Assembly (NCBI GenBank): GCA_964343835.1
Contig: CAYFKR010000001.1
Location: 186,001 to 250,000 of the forward strand
Direction of reading: 5' to 3'
Source: CALEMW01 sp964343835
GTDB lineage: Bacteria; Krumholzibacteriota; Krumholzibacteriia; LZORAL124-64-63
Length of the DNA: 64,000 nt
The notes beneath the pieces were generated by a model that did no database searches, was not told the origin of the DNA, and saw only the letters and a program-made list of their open reading frames with translations. The translations under genes were made by a program, and so were the position numbers. Shown piece after piece: positions 10,980 through 19,674 of this stretch (positions are counted from its first letter, which is position 1; the number at the start of each line of letters is the position of its first letter).

Positions 10980-11795
10980 CTACATCTCCACCCGGAACAC
11001 GCCCTTGACGGCGAGACCGGCTGCGACGGAGAGGGCGCAGAACCACCAGAACCAGCCCTGGACGAACCAGTCGGCCTCGGGATGGGAACGGTGGACGGTG
11101 ATGGACGCCAGGGGGGAGGCGTCGGGCAGGGGAGGTTCGGCGGGGCGGGAGAGGGCGGTCAGCAGTCCGCCGCGCTCGCGCACCAGTCCGTGGGGGGCGG
11201 CGCCGGGGACGGCCTTCACGGCCTTGGTCCAGCGCTCGCCGTCGGCGTCGACCACGGCGAATTCGTGCAGCCCTTCGGCTTCCACGCTCAGCCGCCACCA
11301 GATCGTGCCGGTGGACCGGTCGCGCACGGCGGGGGCGTCCAGGGCCAGGCCGTCGCCGGTGTCGAGGGAGAGGGCGTCCAGATCGGCGCCGCGGCCGTCG
11401 GCGGCCACGGCTTCCACGACGATCACGTCGCCGGCCTCGAGGGCGTCGTACTGCAGCCGCGCTTCGAGCTGCACGAGCACCAGGGCCACGATGGGGATCA
11501 GCAGCAGCAGCGACGGCAGCGTCAGCGACAGGTACCGCAGGTTGGCCAGGGCCAGGTCCTTCTGCACGCGGAACAGCACTCCCAGATCGTCCTGGTACAG
11601 GCCCAGCTCGTACAGGTGGCCGGTGAGCTTCCCGCGCGCCGCCGAGAGCCTGGCCTGGGGCGTGGCGACCTTGAACAGCAGCAGCAGCGCCACGCCGGCC
11701 AGGGCCGACACCACGCCGAGCACGATCCGCCCGTCGCCCCCGAACGGGGCGCAGAGCAGGTCGAAGAAGCCGTTGATCAGGTCCGCGACGAACAT
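10980..11795 (-). CDS. Membrane protein of unknown function, last gene of phosphodiesterase operon
   Basis: A 271-residue protein I cannot name. A first membrane helix (residues ~22-42) is followed by a basic, helical cytoplasmic stretch (ARGKLTGHLYELGLYQDDLG). Then come a second hydrophobic segment containing a proline (LTLPSLLLLIPIVALVLVQ, ~90-110), an extracytoplasmic beta-rich region (~115-235), and a last helix near the C-terminus. The helix, charged hairpin, proline-containing helix order is loosely reminiscent of TMCO1/EMC3-like Oxa1-superfamily proteins, but that is speculation. It starts seven bases after the small protein gene and closes a four-gene operon with two phosphodiesterases. 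Confidence 0.7.
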   Translation of the reverse strand: MFVADLINGFFDLLCAPFGGDGRIVLGVVSALAGVALLLLFKVATPQARLSAARGKLTGHLYELGLYQDDLGVLFRVQKDLALANLRYLSLTLPSLLLLIPIVALVLVQLEARLQYDALEAGDVIVVEAVAADGRGADLDALSLDTGDGLALDAPAVRDRSTGTIWWRLSVEAEGLHEFAVVDADGERWTKAVKAVPGAAPHGLVRERGGLLTALSRPAEPPLPDASPLASITVHRSHPEADWFVQGWFWWFCALSVAAGLAVKGVFRVEM

Positions 11796-11802
11796 GGCGC
11801 TC

Positions 11803-12000
11803 CTAGGAGATGTACCCGAGGCCCTGCATGCGCTTGCGGATCTCGTCCTCGGAGTCGCCGCCTTCCTCGAACTTGGCGATCTCCTTCTCCAGCACGTGCT
11901 TCACGAACTCCTCGGGGGAGCTGTAGCCGGCCATGCCGGCGTACTTGCGGATCTTCTCCATCAGGTCCTTGTCGACCTTGATCTTCGGTCCGAACATCAT
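11803..12000 (-). CDS. Small ribbon-helix-helix-like protein
   Basis: A 65-residue soluble protein starting MMFGPKIKVDKDLMEKIRKY. A short beta-like segment (KIKVD) followed by two predicted helices (DLMEKIRKYAGMAG and SPEEFVKHVLEKEIAKFEE) resembles the ribbon-helix-helix fold of small DNA-binding proteins. The charged tail ends MQGLGYIS. The start at 11998-12000 is chosen because it overlaps the upstream phosphodiesterase stop as ATGA. It could regulate its own operon or act as a protein-binding adaptor. No family name is assigned. Confidence 0.65.
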   Translation of the reverse strand: MMFGPKIKVDKDLMEKIRKYAGMAGYSSPEEFVKHVLEKEIAKFEEGGDSEDEIRKRMQGLGYIS

Positions 12001-13952
12001 TCGTCCTCCGCGTAGATGGATCGCCCGCGCATCTCCGGCAGCGGGTCGAGTCCGTACAGGTCCAGGAACGAGGGCGCCATGTCGAGGAGCTCGGGGTCGC
12101 TCTTGTGCACCGGCAGGGTGCTGATGATGATGCCCGGCACCTCGTCGAAGGCCATGCAGTGGTCGCCGCTCCACTTCATCATGTTGTCGGTCAGCACGTG
12201 GGGCGGCACCTCGCCCATGGCCGACTCGTTGGAGCCCCGGTACCCCCGATAGTAACCCACCAGGATGTCCGGCGCGTCCTTCGCATGGGGGCCGTGGTAG
12301 ATCTCGTCGCTGCGGTAGGCCTTCTTGATCACGCGCTCGCCGCTCTCGGGGTCGACGTAGCCCTCCAGCGCCGTCACCAGTTCCTCGATCATGAGCTCGC
12401 GGTCCTCGCCCGAGTTCACGATGCCGCGGCGTTCGCGCCCGCGCTGGTTCAGGTACAGGCCGTTGATCCCGATGGCGTAGGCCTCGGTGTTCCGCCAGTC
12501 CACCCCGCTAAGGTACGACACGTCCTCCGGCTGCACGCCGGGCTGCAGGGCCAGGTAGCCGTTGTCGTAGAGCCAGCGGTTCAGGTGGAAGGAGCGGTAG
12601 TAGGGGGCGAACCCGTGGTCGCTCAGCACCACGATCTCGGTCCGGTCGTCCAGCCGGTCCAGGGCCTCGCCCAGGGCGCGGTCGCATTCGGTGTAGATGC
12701 GCTCGATGCGGCCCTCGAAGGTCTCGTCCTCGGGCTGGTGGTTCGGGTGGTCGTGGTCCATGGTGCGCCAGAAGGTGTGGCACGTCTGGTCGGGGCTGTT
12801 GAAGTAGAAGAAGAGGAAGCCGTCGTCCTGCGCGGCGAACCGGTCCAGCTCGTGCTCGAACTGGGAGAGGCGCTCCTCGAAGACCAGGGTGGACTGGGAC
12901 ACGTAGTCGACGTCCCGGAACACGCCCTCCTCCAGGGCCTTGGTGTCGTCGGGCATGCCCTGGGTGTAGTAGGGGCCCAGCTCCCCGGCCAGCTCCGCCG
13001 ACCAGCCGGACGGCGTGCTGATGGGCATCTCCGGACGGGCGGGGTCGATGTTCACCGGCGTCACGTAGAGCCGGAATGCGGGCTCGGTCTCCATCAGGTA
13101 GAAACGACACACCCCCGACACGCTCTTCACGCCGGGCACGATGGGGAACTCCAGGGTCACCCAGTCGCTCCACTCGCCCTCGTTCAGCAGGAAGCTGCGG
13201 TCCGAAACCTCCAGCACCGCCGCCCGGTTGTCCCGGTCCACGACCATGCGGAAGGGAACTTCGCTCTCCGGATCGCCCACCTTGTACGAGTTCACGGGGC
13301 CGTGGATCTCGCCTTCCAGCACTCCGTCCCGCAGGAAGACGGGCACCAGCCGGCCTCCGGTGAGCTCGGTCACGTTGGGCGGGTCGTCGGTGAAGTAGGT
13401 GAAGATGCCGTAGGTGCCCAGGATGTCCGGCGTGCCCATGCCGCTCAGGCTGTGCACGTCGGCCTCCACCGGCGGGAAGTTGGACGGCACCTTGAAGATG
13501 GTCACGTCCACGCCCGCCTCCGCGAGCATCTCCCAGAAGGACACGCCGTCGCGCAGGTTGCGCACGTCGCCGCCGTCGCGGGGGAGCTTCCAGCCGCCCA
13601 CGGTCCACCAGCGCTGGGGGGCCATGGCCTGGGCCGCCGAGAGGTAGGGGGTCATGGCGGCGGGGTCGCGATGGATGAAGTCGAAGATGCCGTGGCCGCC
13701 CGGATCCATGCCCGTGATGAAGTTGGACCACGCCACCGGCGACTGGGGCGGCATGGCCGTGCCCAGCTCGCGAAGTTCCGCCCGCTCCAGCAGCTCGGCG
13801 AAATGCGGCATCTTGCCCTCGTCCACCAGGCCCTGCAGGAGCTGCGGGTCCATGCCGTCGAAGCCGATGCACAGCACCTTGGGCGCATCGGTGGCGCCGG
13901 CGCAGGACCAGAGCGCGAGGGTCGTCAGCAGGATCGCCGTGAACCGTCTCAT
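11997..13952 (-). CDS. Exported alkaline-phosphatase-superfamily phosphodiesterase (second of pair)
   Basis: A 651-residue exported hydrolase of the type I phosphodiesterase/nucleotide pyrophosphatase branch of the alkaline phosphatase superfamily. It has a signal sequence (MRRFTAILLTTLALWSCAG, possible but weak lipobox), the metal-binding start CIGFDGMDPQLL, a nucleophile region PPQSPVAWSNFITGMDPGG, and the metal-ligand motif VLSDHGFAPYYR. The ATG at 13950-13952 overlaps the preceding paralogue's stop as ATGA and avoids a nonconserved 14-residue extension. Its stop overlaps the small downstream gene. The natural substrate, perhaps a lipid head group or nucleotide, is unknown. Confidence 0.85.
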   Translation of the reverse strand: MRRFTAILLTTLALWSCAGATDAPKVLCIGFDGMDPQLLQGLVDEGKMPHFAELLERAELRELGTAMPPQSPVAWSNFITGMDPGGHGIFDFIHRDPAAMTPYLSAAQAMAPQRWWTVGGWKLPRDGGDVRNLRDGVSFWEMLAEAGVDVTIFKVPSNFPPVEADVHSLSGMGTPDILGTYGIFTYFTDDPPNVTELTGGRLVPVFLRDGVLEGEIHGPVNSYKVGDPESEVPFRMVVDRDNRAAVLEVSDRSFLLNEGEWSDWVTLEFPIVPGVKSVSGVCRFYLMETEPAFRLYVTPVNIDPARPEMPISTPSGWSAELAGELGPYYTQGMPDDTKALEEGVFRDVDYVSQSTLVFEERLSQFEHELDRFAAQDDGFLFFYFNSPDQTCHTFWRTMDHDHPNHQPEDETFEGRIERIYTECDRALGEALDRLDDRTEIVVLSDHGFAPYYRSFHLNRWLYDNGYLALQPGVQPEDVSYLSGVDWRNTEAYAIGINGLYLNQRGRERRGIVNSGEDRELMIEELVTALEGYVDPESGERVIKKAYRSDEIYHGPHAKDAPDILVGYYRGYRGSNESAMGEVPPHVLTDNMMKWSGDHCMAFDEVPGIIISTLPVHKSDPELLDMAPSFLDLYGLDPLPEMRGRSIYAEDE

Positions 13953-16117
13953 GAGCCGTCTCCGGGGGGCAGGAAGCTGCGGCCCGTCATCCACGCGGGC
14001 TTGGCGATGCCGAACAGGTCCAGGATGGTGGGCGCCAGGTCGATGAGTTCCGGGCGCGTCTCGGTGAACGGCTCCGACGAGAACAGGATGCCCGGCACCA
14101 GCCGCGGGTCCACGCAGTGGTCGCCGGACCAGCTGCGGGTGTTGTCCTCGAACACGTCGGCGGTCACGCGGCCCACCGCGGCGTCCCAGCCGGTGCGGTA
14201 GCCGATCTTGAAGCCCAGCACCAGGTCAGGGCCGTCGTGGGCGTAGGGCCCGGCGTAGACCTCGCGGGGCGTCCACACGGCGTTCATGCAGTCCACGCCG
14301 CGTTCGTCGTCGCGCAGCAGGCGCAGCCTCGCGGCCAGCTCGTCGCGCAAGGCGTCGGCGTCGGCGGGATCCACGATGCCCAGGGCCTCGCGTCCCTTCA
14401 CGTTCAGGTAGAAGCCGCCCAGGCCGCTGGCGTAGGCGCGGGTCCGCGACCAGTCGATGTCCACGGGCTCCGCCTTGAATCCCTCGGGCAGGGCGGGGGG
14501 CGGTCCGTCGGCGGGGTCGCTGGTCAGGAACAGGTAGCCGTTCTCGCGCAGCCAGGCGTTGAGGTTCACGCCGCGCTGGAACGTCTTGAAGCCGTGGTCG
14601 GAGATCACGAAGAGCACGTCGCCGTCGCGCAGCTTCTCCATGGTCTCGCCCACCAGCTCGTCGGCGCGGTCGTAGAGGTCGCGGATGGCGTCCTTGTGGC
14701 GCTCGACGTCCTTGCCCGCGTTGGCCGGGTGGTCCGTGTCCAGGTAGCGGAAGAACATGTGCTGGATGCGGTCGGTGGCGTCGAACACCACGGAGATCGA
14801 ACCGCTGCGCTGCCGCTCGAGGGTGTGGAAGAACTGGATCTTCCGCTCCTCGTGGATCTGGTAGGCCTGGTCCAGGAAGGCCTGCTCGTCGATGACCCGC
14901 TCGTTCAGCGCCCATGTGTCCTCGGCCAGACCCAGGGTGGCGTAGGAACCCTGCAGCTTGGCCATGGCGATGGCGTAGTGGGGCGGGTGCGAGATGGACA
15001 TGGCCGGCGACTCGGGGTCGATGTGCACCGGGGTCACGTAGAACGCGAACGGAGCGTCGAAGCTGGTCACGCGGAACTTGCAGATGCCCCTGGCCGTCAC
15101 GCCCGGGCCGCCCTTGAAGGCGAGGCGGATCCAGTCGGAGTTCTCGTCGGGGCCGATGGTGAATTCGTTGCCGTCCACCTTGAAGGCGGCCAGCTTCTTC
15201 TCCGCGTCCACGATGGCCTCGATCTCCAGGCTCATGAGCCCGCCGTCGGGATGCTCGGGCCCGGCCAGGCGGCCGACGAAGCCGGCGCCGCGGCGGGTGA
15301 GCTTGTTGCGGACGCCGCCGATCGTCTCCTCGTCACTGGTCGGCGCCACGCCCGCGGCTGCGGCATCCGTCTCGCCGAGCTCATCAGCCGCCGTGAAGTA
15401 AGAGAACGTCCCCTGCGTCCCCCGCAGGTCCGGCACGCACATGGCCGACAGCATCTGGCCGTCCACCTTCTCCGGCGGGAAGGTGATGGGCACCCGCAGC
15501 ACCGTGGCCTTCACGCCGTTCTCGCCCAGCACCTGCCAGAACGCCTTGCTGCGGCGCAGCAGCTCGATGGACGGCTTCCCGAGGGGCAGCCGGAACGGAC
15601 CGAGCTTCAGGGTGCGGCCGCCCGGCGTGATACGCGTGGACGACAGGATGGGCAGGTAGGAGCGCAGGTCGCGGTTCAGGAAGTCGAAGATGTTGTGCTT
15701 GCCGGCGTCCACGCCCGTGGCGAAACCGCTCCAGGCCACCGGCGACATGGCGGGCCACACGGTGCCCAGGGGGCGGAAGCCGCCGCGCTCCCGGAGGCGC
15801 CGGAAGTTGGGCAGGCGCCCCTCGCGCAGGCCTTCCTTCACCAGCCCGGGGTCGAGTCCGTCCAGACCCAGTACGATCACGCGCTTCGCCCGGGCCCGGC
15901 CCATGCGGCGACGGCTGCGCAGGGTGCGGATCACGGTCCGGATGGGCCAGAGCAGCAGGGCCCCGAAGGCCACCATCACGCCCGCCAGGCCGAACAGCAG
16001 CGAACCGCCCAGGGCGAACCCGGCCCCGGGGCCGATGTAGGCCAGGGCGGGCGCGGGCAGGCTCACCGCGACGGCGGCGATCAGGGCGAAGAGGATGGGA
16101 CGACGGGGATGGGTCAT
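13949..16117 (-). CDS. Membrane-anchored alkaline-phosphatase-superfamily phosphodiesterase (first of pair)
   Basis: A 722-residue paralogue of the following gene. After a signal/anchor (MTHPRRPILFALIAAVAVSL) it shows the motif AYIGPGAGFALGG, a second hydrophobic segment and a basic linker. The catalytic domain follows with VLGLDGLDPGLVKEG, the nucleophile region WPAMSPVAWSGFATGVDAG, and VISDHGFKTFQRG. ATG at 16115-16117 gives a proper signal sequence and drops 40 nonconserved residues. It begins an operon of four overlapping or tightly spaced genes ending at 10980. The paralogues align through most of their lengths, including FDFLNRD/FDFIHRD, indicating ancient tandem duplication. Confidence 0.85.
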   Translation of the reverse strand: MTHPRRPILFALIAAVAVSLPAPALAYIGPGAGFALGGSLLFGLAGVMVAFGALLLWPIRTVIRTLRSRRRMGRARAKRVIVLGLDGLDPGLVKEGLREGRLPNFRRLRERGGFRPLGTVWPAMSPVAWSGFATGVDAGKHNIFDFLNRDLRSYLPILSSTRITPGGRTLKLGPFRLPLGKPSIELLRRSKAFWQVLGENGVKATVLRVPITFPPEKVDGQMLSAMCVPDLRGTQGTFSYFTAADELGETDAAAAGVAPTSDEETIGGVRNKLTRRGAGFVGRLAGPEHPDGGLMSLEIEAIVDAEKKLAAFKVDGNEFTIGPDENSDWIRLAFKGGPGVTARGICKFRVTSFDAPFAFYVTPVHIDPESPAMSISHPPHYAIAMAKLQGSYATLGLAEDTWALNERVIDEQAFLDQAYQIHEERKIQFFHTLERQRSGSISVVFDATDRIQHMFFRYLDTDHPANAGKDVERHKDAIRDLYDRADELVGETMEKLRDGDVLFVISDHGFKTFQRGVNLNAWLRENGYLFLTSDPADGPPPALPEGFKAEPVDIDWSRTRAYASGLGGFYLNVKGREALGIVDPADADALRDELAARLRLLRDDERGVDCMNAVWTPREVYAGPYAHDGPDLVLGFKIGYRTGWDAAVGRVTADVFEDNTRSWSGDHCVDPRLVPGILFSSEPFTETRPELIDLAPTILDLFGIAKPAWMTGRSFLPPGDGS

Positions 16118-16241
16118 GGAACGGGACCGGCAAGCTCCGGACAGGTTGCGGACATCGGAACGGCCCTCGCGCGGAGGGCCGGACGGATCATCAATGATAA
16201 CGCATTTCAACGCGGATGGCATCCCCCCAGTGTCCATCGGC

Positions 16242-17048
16242 TCAGTGCCCCGGGGTTCCGAAGGCCATCAGCACGCTGGCCAGGTAGCCCGGCTGCTCCA
16301 GCATGACGAAATGGCCCACACCGGGCATCGTCTTGAAGCTGACGGCCCGGGCCTTGCCGTACCCCAGCAGATCCATCTGTTCCTGGGCGAAGGCCGGGTC
16401 GGGGAAGAGCATGGAGCTGCCCACCACCAGGATGGGGATGGATTGCAGGGCGAGCTGGTCGGTCAGGTCGAAATCGAAGCCCGACATCATGAGCTGCTGG
16501 AAGGTAATGGGGTCGGTGCGCAGGGCCTGGTCCAGGACCAGCTGGTTGACCTCTTCGCTGGGGCTCATGTTCAGGAAGGTGTTGGCCACGAACCGGTCGT
16601 AGTTGACGGCCAGCTGCTCGGCCACGGCGGCCTTCTGCTCGTCGGTGGCGAGCTGCACCGGGGCGGCGTCGATCAGGGCCAGGCGGTCCAGGTCGGCCGG
16701 ATGGTCGAAGGCCCAGGTCATGGCGACCATGCCGCCCAGGCCGTGGCCCACCACCAGAGGGTTGCGGATGTCGTGGGCGGCGATGTAGGCCCCCAGGCTG
16801 TCGGCGAAGGAGGCGATGGTGGCGTTGGCGGCCCGGGGCGTGCGGCCGTGGCCCGGCATCTCGAAGGTCCACACGTTGAAGCCCAGCTCCAGGGCCGGCA
16901 CCACTTCATGCCACACGTCGGCGCTGGAGCCGATGCCGTGGACCAGCACCACGTCGTAGCCGCTGCGGCGCTCCGCCGCGGCCGTGGCGCCGGCGATCAG
17001 GATGATGAGAAGGGCGGCCGCGAGGGCCGTCGTCGGGCGGCGGATCAT
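16242..17048 (-). CDS. Exported alpha/beta-hydrolase-fold protein lacking the nucleophile serine
   Basis: A 268-residue alpha/beta hydrolase with a Sec signal peptide (MIRRPTTALAAALLIILIAG, cleavage near TAAA-E). It keeps the oxyanion-hole motif VLVHGIGSSADVW, the PGHGRTP loop, and a C-terminal catalytic-type His in MPGVGHFVM. The nucleophile elbow, however, reads VVGHGLGGM: glycine replaces the serine normally found in GHSLGG. Either the enzyme is inactive or it uses other chemistry. ATG at 17046-17048 overlaps the upstream metallo-hydrolase stop (ATGA), so the two are coupled. Confidence 0.85.
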   Translation of the reverse strand: MIRRPTTALAAALLIILIAGATAAAERRSGYDVVLVHGIGSSADVWHEVVPALELGFNVWTFEMPGHGRTPRAANATIASFADSLGAYIAAHDIRNPLVVGHGLGGMVAMTWAFDHPADLDRLALIDAAPVQLATDEQKAAVAEQLAVNYDRFVANTFLNMSPSEEVNQLVLDQALRTDPITFQQLMMSGFDFDLTDQLALQSIPILVVGSSMLFPDPAFAQEQMDLLGYGKARAVSFKTMPGVGHFVMLEQPGYLASVLMAFGTPGH

Positions 17049-17857
17049 GCCGGGTCCTTTCCTGATGTGGGATCGGGGAGCTCCAGGAGCATCCCGTCGG
17101 CTGCGCGAACAACATCGCCGTCCCAATGTTCCCGCACCAGCGATTCCACGTCGAGGGCGTCGACGGCGGGATCCAGGTGGGTCAGCACGACGCGGCCGGG
17201 GAGGGCGTCGCGGCACAGTCGGCCCACCATCGACGGGGTCATGTGGCCCTCGAGCGGGGCGTCGTCGGGGGTGGAGCATTCGGCCAGCAGCAGGTCGCAG
17301 CCGGCGGCGGCCGCGGGCAGGTCCGCGCCGGGGCCGGAATCTCCGGTGTGCACGAGCGTTGAACCGTGACGGTCGCGGATCGCCAGGCCCAGGTTGCAGC
17401 GGCTGAAGCGCCGCTCGCCGTGGTCGGCGGCGAAGAAACGGACCGCACCGTCGCCCAGGGGGAACTCCTCCCCGGGGCGAAATTCCCGGATCTCGAGGGG
17501 TCTGTGCGCAGGGGTCATCCAGTCGCCCCAGAGGCCGTGCAGGGCCTCCAGATGGTCCGACAGGCCCTCGGGGCCGGCCAGAACCAGGGGCGCCTCGGAC
17601 CGCAGGAGCGGCGCGTGGAGGGCGAAGAGCAGGGCCGGGAGGTCGCAGCAGTGGTCGAGGTGGAAATGGGTGAACAGCACCGTATCGACGTCGTCCAGGG
17701 ACGATGGCCCGTGGGGCGACTTCAGCAGGCGCACCAGGGCGCCGGGACCCGGGTCCAGCAGCGCGGACCGGCCGTCGACGGTGAGCCAGTAGGCGGAGGG
17801 GGAGCGGTCGGGCGTCGGCACGGCCCCGCCGGATCCCAGCACGAGCATGGTGATCAT
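17045..17857 (-). CDS. Metallo-beta-lactamase-fold hydrolase, RNase Z-like
   Basis: About 270 residues, cytoplasmic, of the RNase Z/arylsulfatase-like branch of the metallo-beta-lactamase superfamily. Visible features are LGSGGAVPTPDRSPSAY at the N-terminus, the zinc motif THFHLDHCCDLPALL, a mid-protein DHGERRF, HTGDSGPGADL, LLAECSTPD, GHMTPSMVG and a final VVLTHLDP. This order matches RNase Z-type enzymes, although the protein lacks an obvious exosite arm. The ATG at 17855-17857 is preferred to an upstream TTG. Substrate unknown. Coupled to the downstream alpha/beta hydrolase. Confidence 0.85.
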   Translation of the reverse strand: MITMLVLGSGGAVPTPDRSPSAYWLTVDGRSALLDPGPGALVRLLKSPHGPSSLDDVDTVLFTHFHLDHCCDLPALLFALHAPLLRSEAPLVLAGPEGLSDHLEALHGLWGDWMTPAHRPLEIREFRPGEEFPLGDGAVRFFAADHGERRFSRCNLGLAIRDRHGSTLVHTGDSGPGADLPAAAAGCDLLLAECSTPDDAPLEGHMTPSMVGRLCRDALPGRVVLTHLDPAVDALDVESLVREHWDGDVVRAADGMLLELPDPTSGKDPA

Positions 17858-17961
17858 AGGTGACAAGGAACACGGATACGGGGCCGGGTCAAGCTCTGGA
17901 CACCCGGGGACGGGCTCACTATCATGACGCGTTCGAACCCCAGAAGGACCGGGAGGACTCC

Positions 17962-19674
17962 ATGAACCAGCGAATCGACATCCACCGCCACGGCCGATGG
18001 GCCGCCGCCCTGCTCGCGGCGCTCCTGTGCCTGACGCCCCTCGCGGGCGCCCAGGAGGCGGAAGAGGAGTCCGCGCCCCTGTCGCCGGAGGAGATCCTCT
18101 CGAGCGACCTGTCCTTCGACGAGAAGGTCGCGGCCCTCAACGAGTACCTGGTCCTCAATCCCCGCAACGCGGACATCTACAACAACCTCGGCGTGCTGTA
18201 CGCCGAGCGCGAGATGTGGGAGCAGGCGCGCGAGGCCTTCCTGGCCGCCGTCCAGAGCTCGCCCATGACCGCCGCCCATCACAAGAACCTGGGACGGGTG
18301 CTGCTGGAGCAGGGCCAGACCGGCATGGCCGTGGCCGAATTCCAGGCCTACGACCGCTTCACCCCGGGCGGCGCCCAGGACGCCCCCCTGCTCATCGGCG
18401 ACGCATGGAAGCGCGCCGGCGATCCCGGCCAGGCCCTGGCCGTGTACGACGAGGCCCTGGCCGCCCGTGAGGGCGTGTACGACGGCAACGTGGCCCAGAT
18501 GGTCATGCGCAAGGCCATGCTCCTGGACGACGCCGGCAGGCAGGGCGACCTGGAGGCCCTGCTGGAGTCCCGCGTGGAGGACGCCCGCAGCCACCTGGCC
18601 ATGGTCGGTGTCGCCGACCCCGGCGGTCGGGCCAGCGAGGCCGTCCTGAAGCGCCTGCAGGCCCTGCGGGTGGACAACGCCCGGCTGCTGTCCGAGTCGG
18701 GGCTGCACGCCCAGGCCGCCGAGGCCTACGAGGCCGCCATGGCCCTGGACGAGTCCCGCACCGACCTGCTGCCCCTGATCGCCGACGCCTGGCTCGAGGC
18801 CGGCGAGTCCATGAAGGCCAAGGTCATCGCCCAGCGTGCGGTTAACGAGAATCCCGACAGTCCCGCCGGCTGGAAGGCCAAGGGCGCCATCGCCGAGAAG
18901 GAGAAGCGCACCCGCGACGCCCTGGCCGCCTACGAGAAGGCCTACGCCCTGTCCCCGGACGTGGACGTGGCCGCCCGCATCGGTCAGCTCTACCTGTTCC
19001 TGGGCGACAACCTGCAGGCCCGGAAGTTCATGGGCAGCGTGGTGACCGACCCCGACACGCCCCCCGAGGTCATCTACAACTACGCCCTGAGTCTCCAGCG
19101 CGGCGGCGACCACGCCGTGGCCGTGACGCCCCTGCGCAAGGTCGTGGCCCGCGCTCCGGAGATGACCGCCGCCTGGCGCGCCCTGGGCATGTCGCTGCGG
19201 AAGACCGGCGAGTTCGGCGAGGCCGCCCAGGCCTATGCCCGGGCTCACGAGCTGCAGCCGGACCCGAAGATCGCCTTCCAGGTGGGCTACTGCGCCAGCA
19301 AGGCCGGCCGTCATTCCACGAGCATCGACGCCTATCGCGACGCCGTGACCGCCGACCCCACCTACGAGAAGGCCTGGTACAACATGGCCCTGGTGGAGAT
19401 CCGCGCCGAGCGCTGGGAAGACGCCCTGGCCGACCTGCAGGTGCTCGAAGCCATGGAAGGCCCCACCTACCGGATCCACTTCAACAAGGGGATCTGCTAC
19501 GATGCCCTGGATCGGGCCGACGAGGCCATCGAATCCTACGAGTCCGCCCTGGACGTGGAGGAGACCTCCGCCGCCTGGAACAACCTGGGGCTCGTGTTCG
19601 ATCGCATCGGGGACAAGAAGGAGGCCGCCGAGTGCTTCAAGATCGGCAAGGAACTGGCAGGCGAGGGAAAGTGA
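17962..19674 (+). CDS. Exported tetratricopeptide-repeat protein
   Basis: A 570-residue protein with a signal peptide (hydrophobic core AALLAALLCLTPLAGA, cleavage near AGAQ) followed by tandem TPR units over almost its whole length, for example YNNLGVLYAEREMWEQAREA and AWYNMALVEIRAERWEDALA. TPR arrays form protein-binding scaffolds, here in the periplasm or on the outer surface. ATG at 17962 has GGAGG five bases upstream. It overlaps the next gene by one base (TGATG), implying the two products act together. The direction is divergent from the RNase Z-like gene. Confidence 0.9.
   Translation: MNQRIDIHRHGRWAAALLAALLCLTPLAGAQEAEEESAPLSPEEILSSDLSFDEKVAALNEYLVLNPRNADIYNNLGVLYAEREMWEQAREAFLAAVQSSPMTAAHHKNLGRVLLEQGQTGMAVAEFQAYDRFTPGGAQDAPLLIGDAWKRAGDPGQALAVYDEALAAREGVYDGNVAQMVMRKAMLLDDAGRQGDLEALLESRVEDARSHLAMVGVADPGGRASEAVLKRLQALRVDNARLLSESGLHAQAAEAYEAAMALDESRTDLLPLIADAWLEAGESMKAKVIAQRAVNENPDSPAGWKAKGAIAEKEKRTRDALAAYEKAYALSPDVDVAARIGQLYLFLGDNLQARKFMGSVVTDPDTPPEVIYNYALSLQRGGDHAVAVTPLRKVVARAPEMTAAWRALGMSLRKTGEFGEAAQAYARAHELQPDPKIAFQVGYCASKAGRHSTSIDAYRDAVTADPTYEKAWYNMALVEIRAERWEDALADLQVLEAMEGPTYRIHFNKGICYDALDRADEAIESYESALDVEETSAAWNNLGLVFDRIGDKKEAAECFKIGKELAGEGK

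Noticed and set aside
16130..16240. AT-rich TTATCATTGATGAT before the first phosphodiesterase as a promoter.
   Set aside because: TATCAT is a fair -10 but no acceptable -35 hexamer lies at a proper distance.
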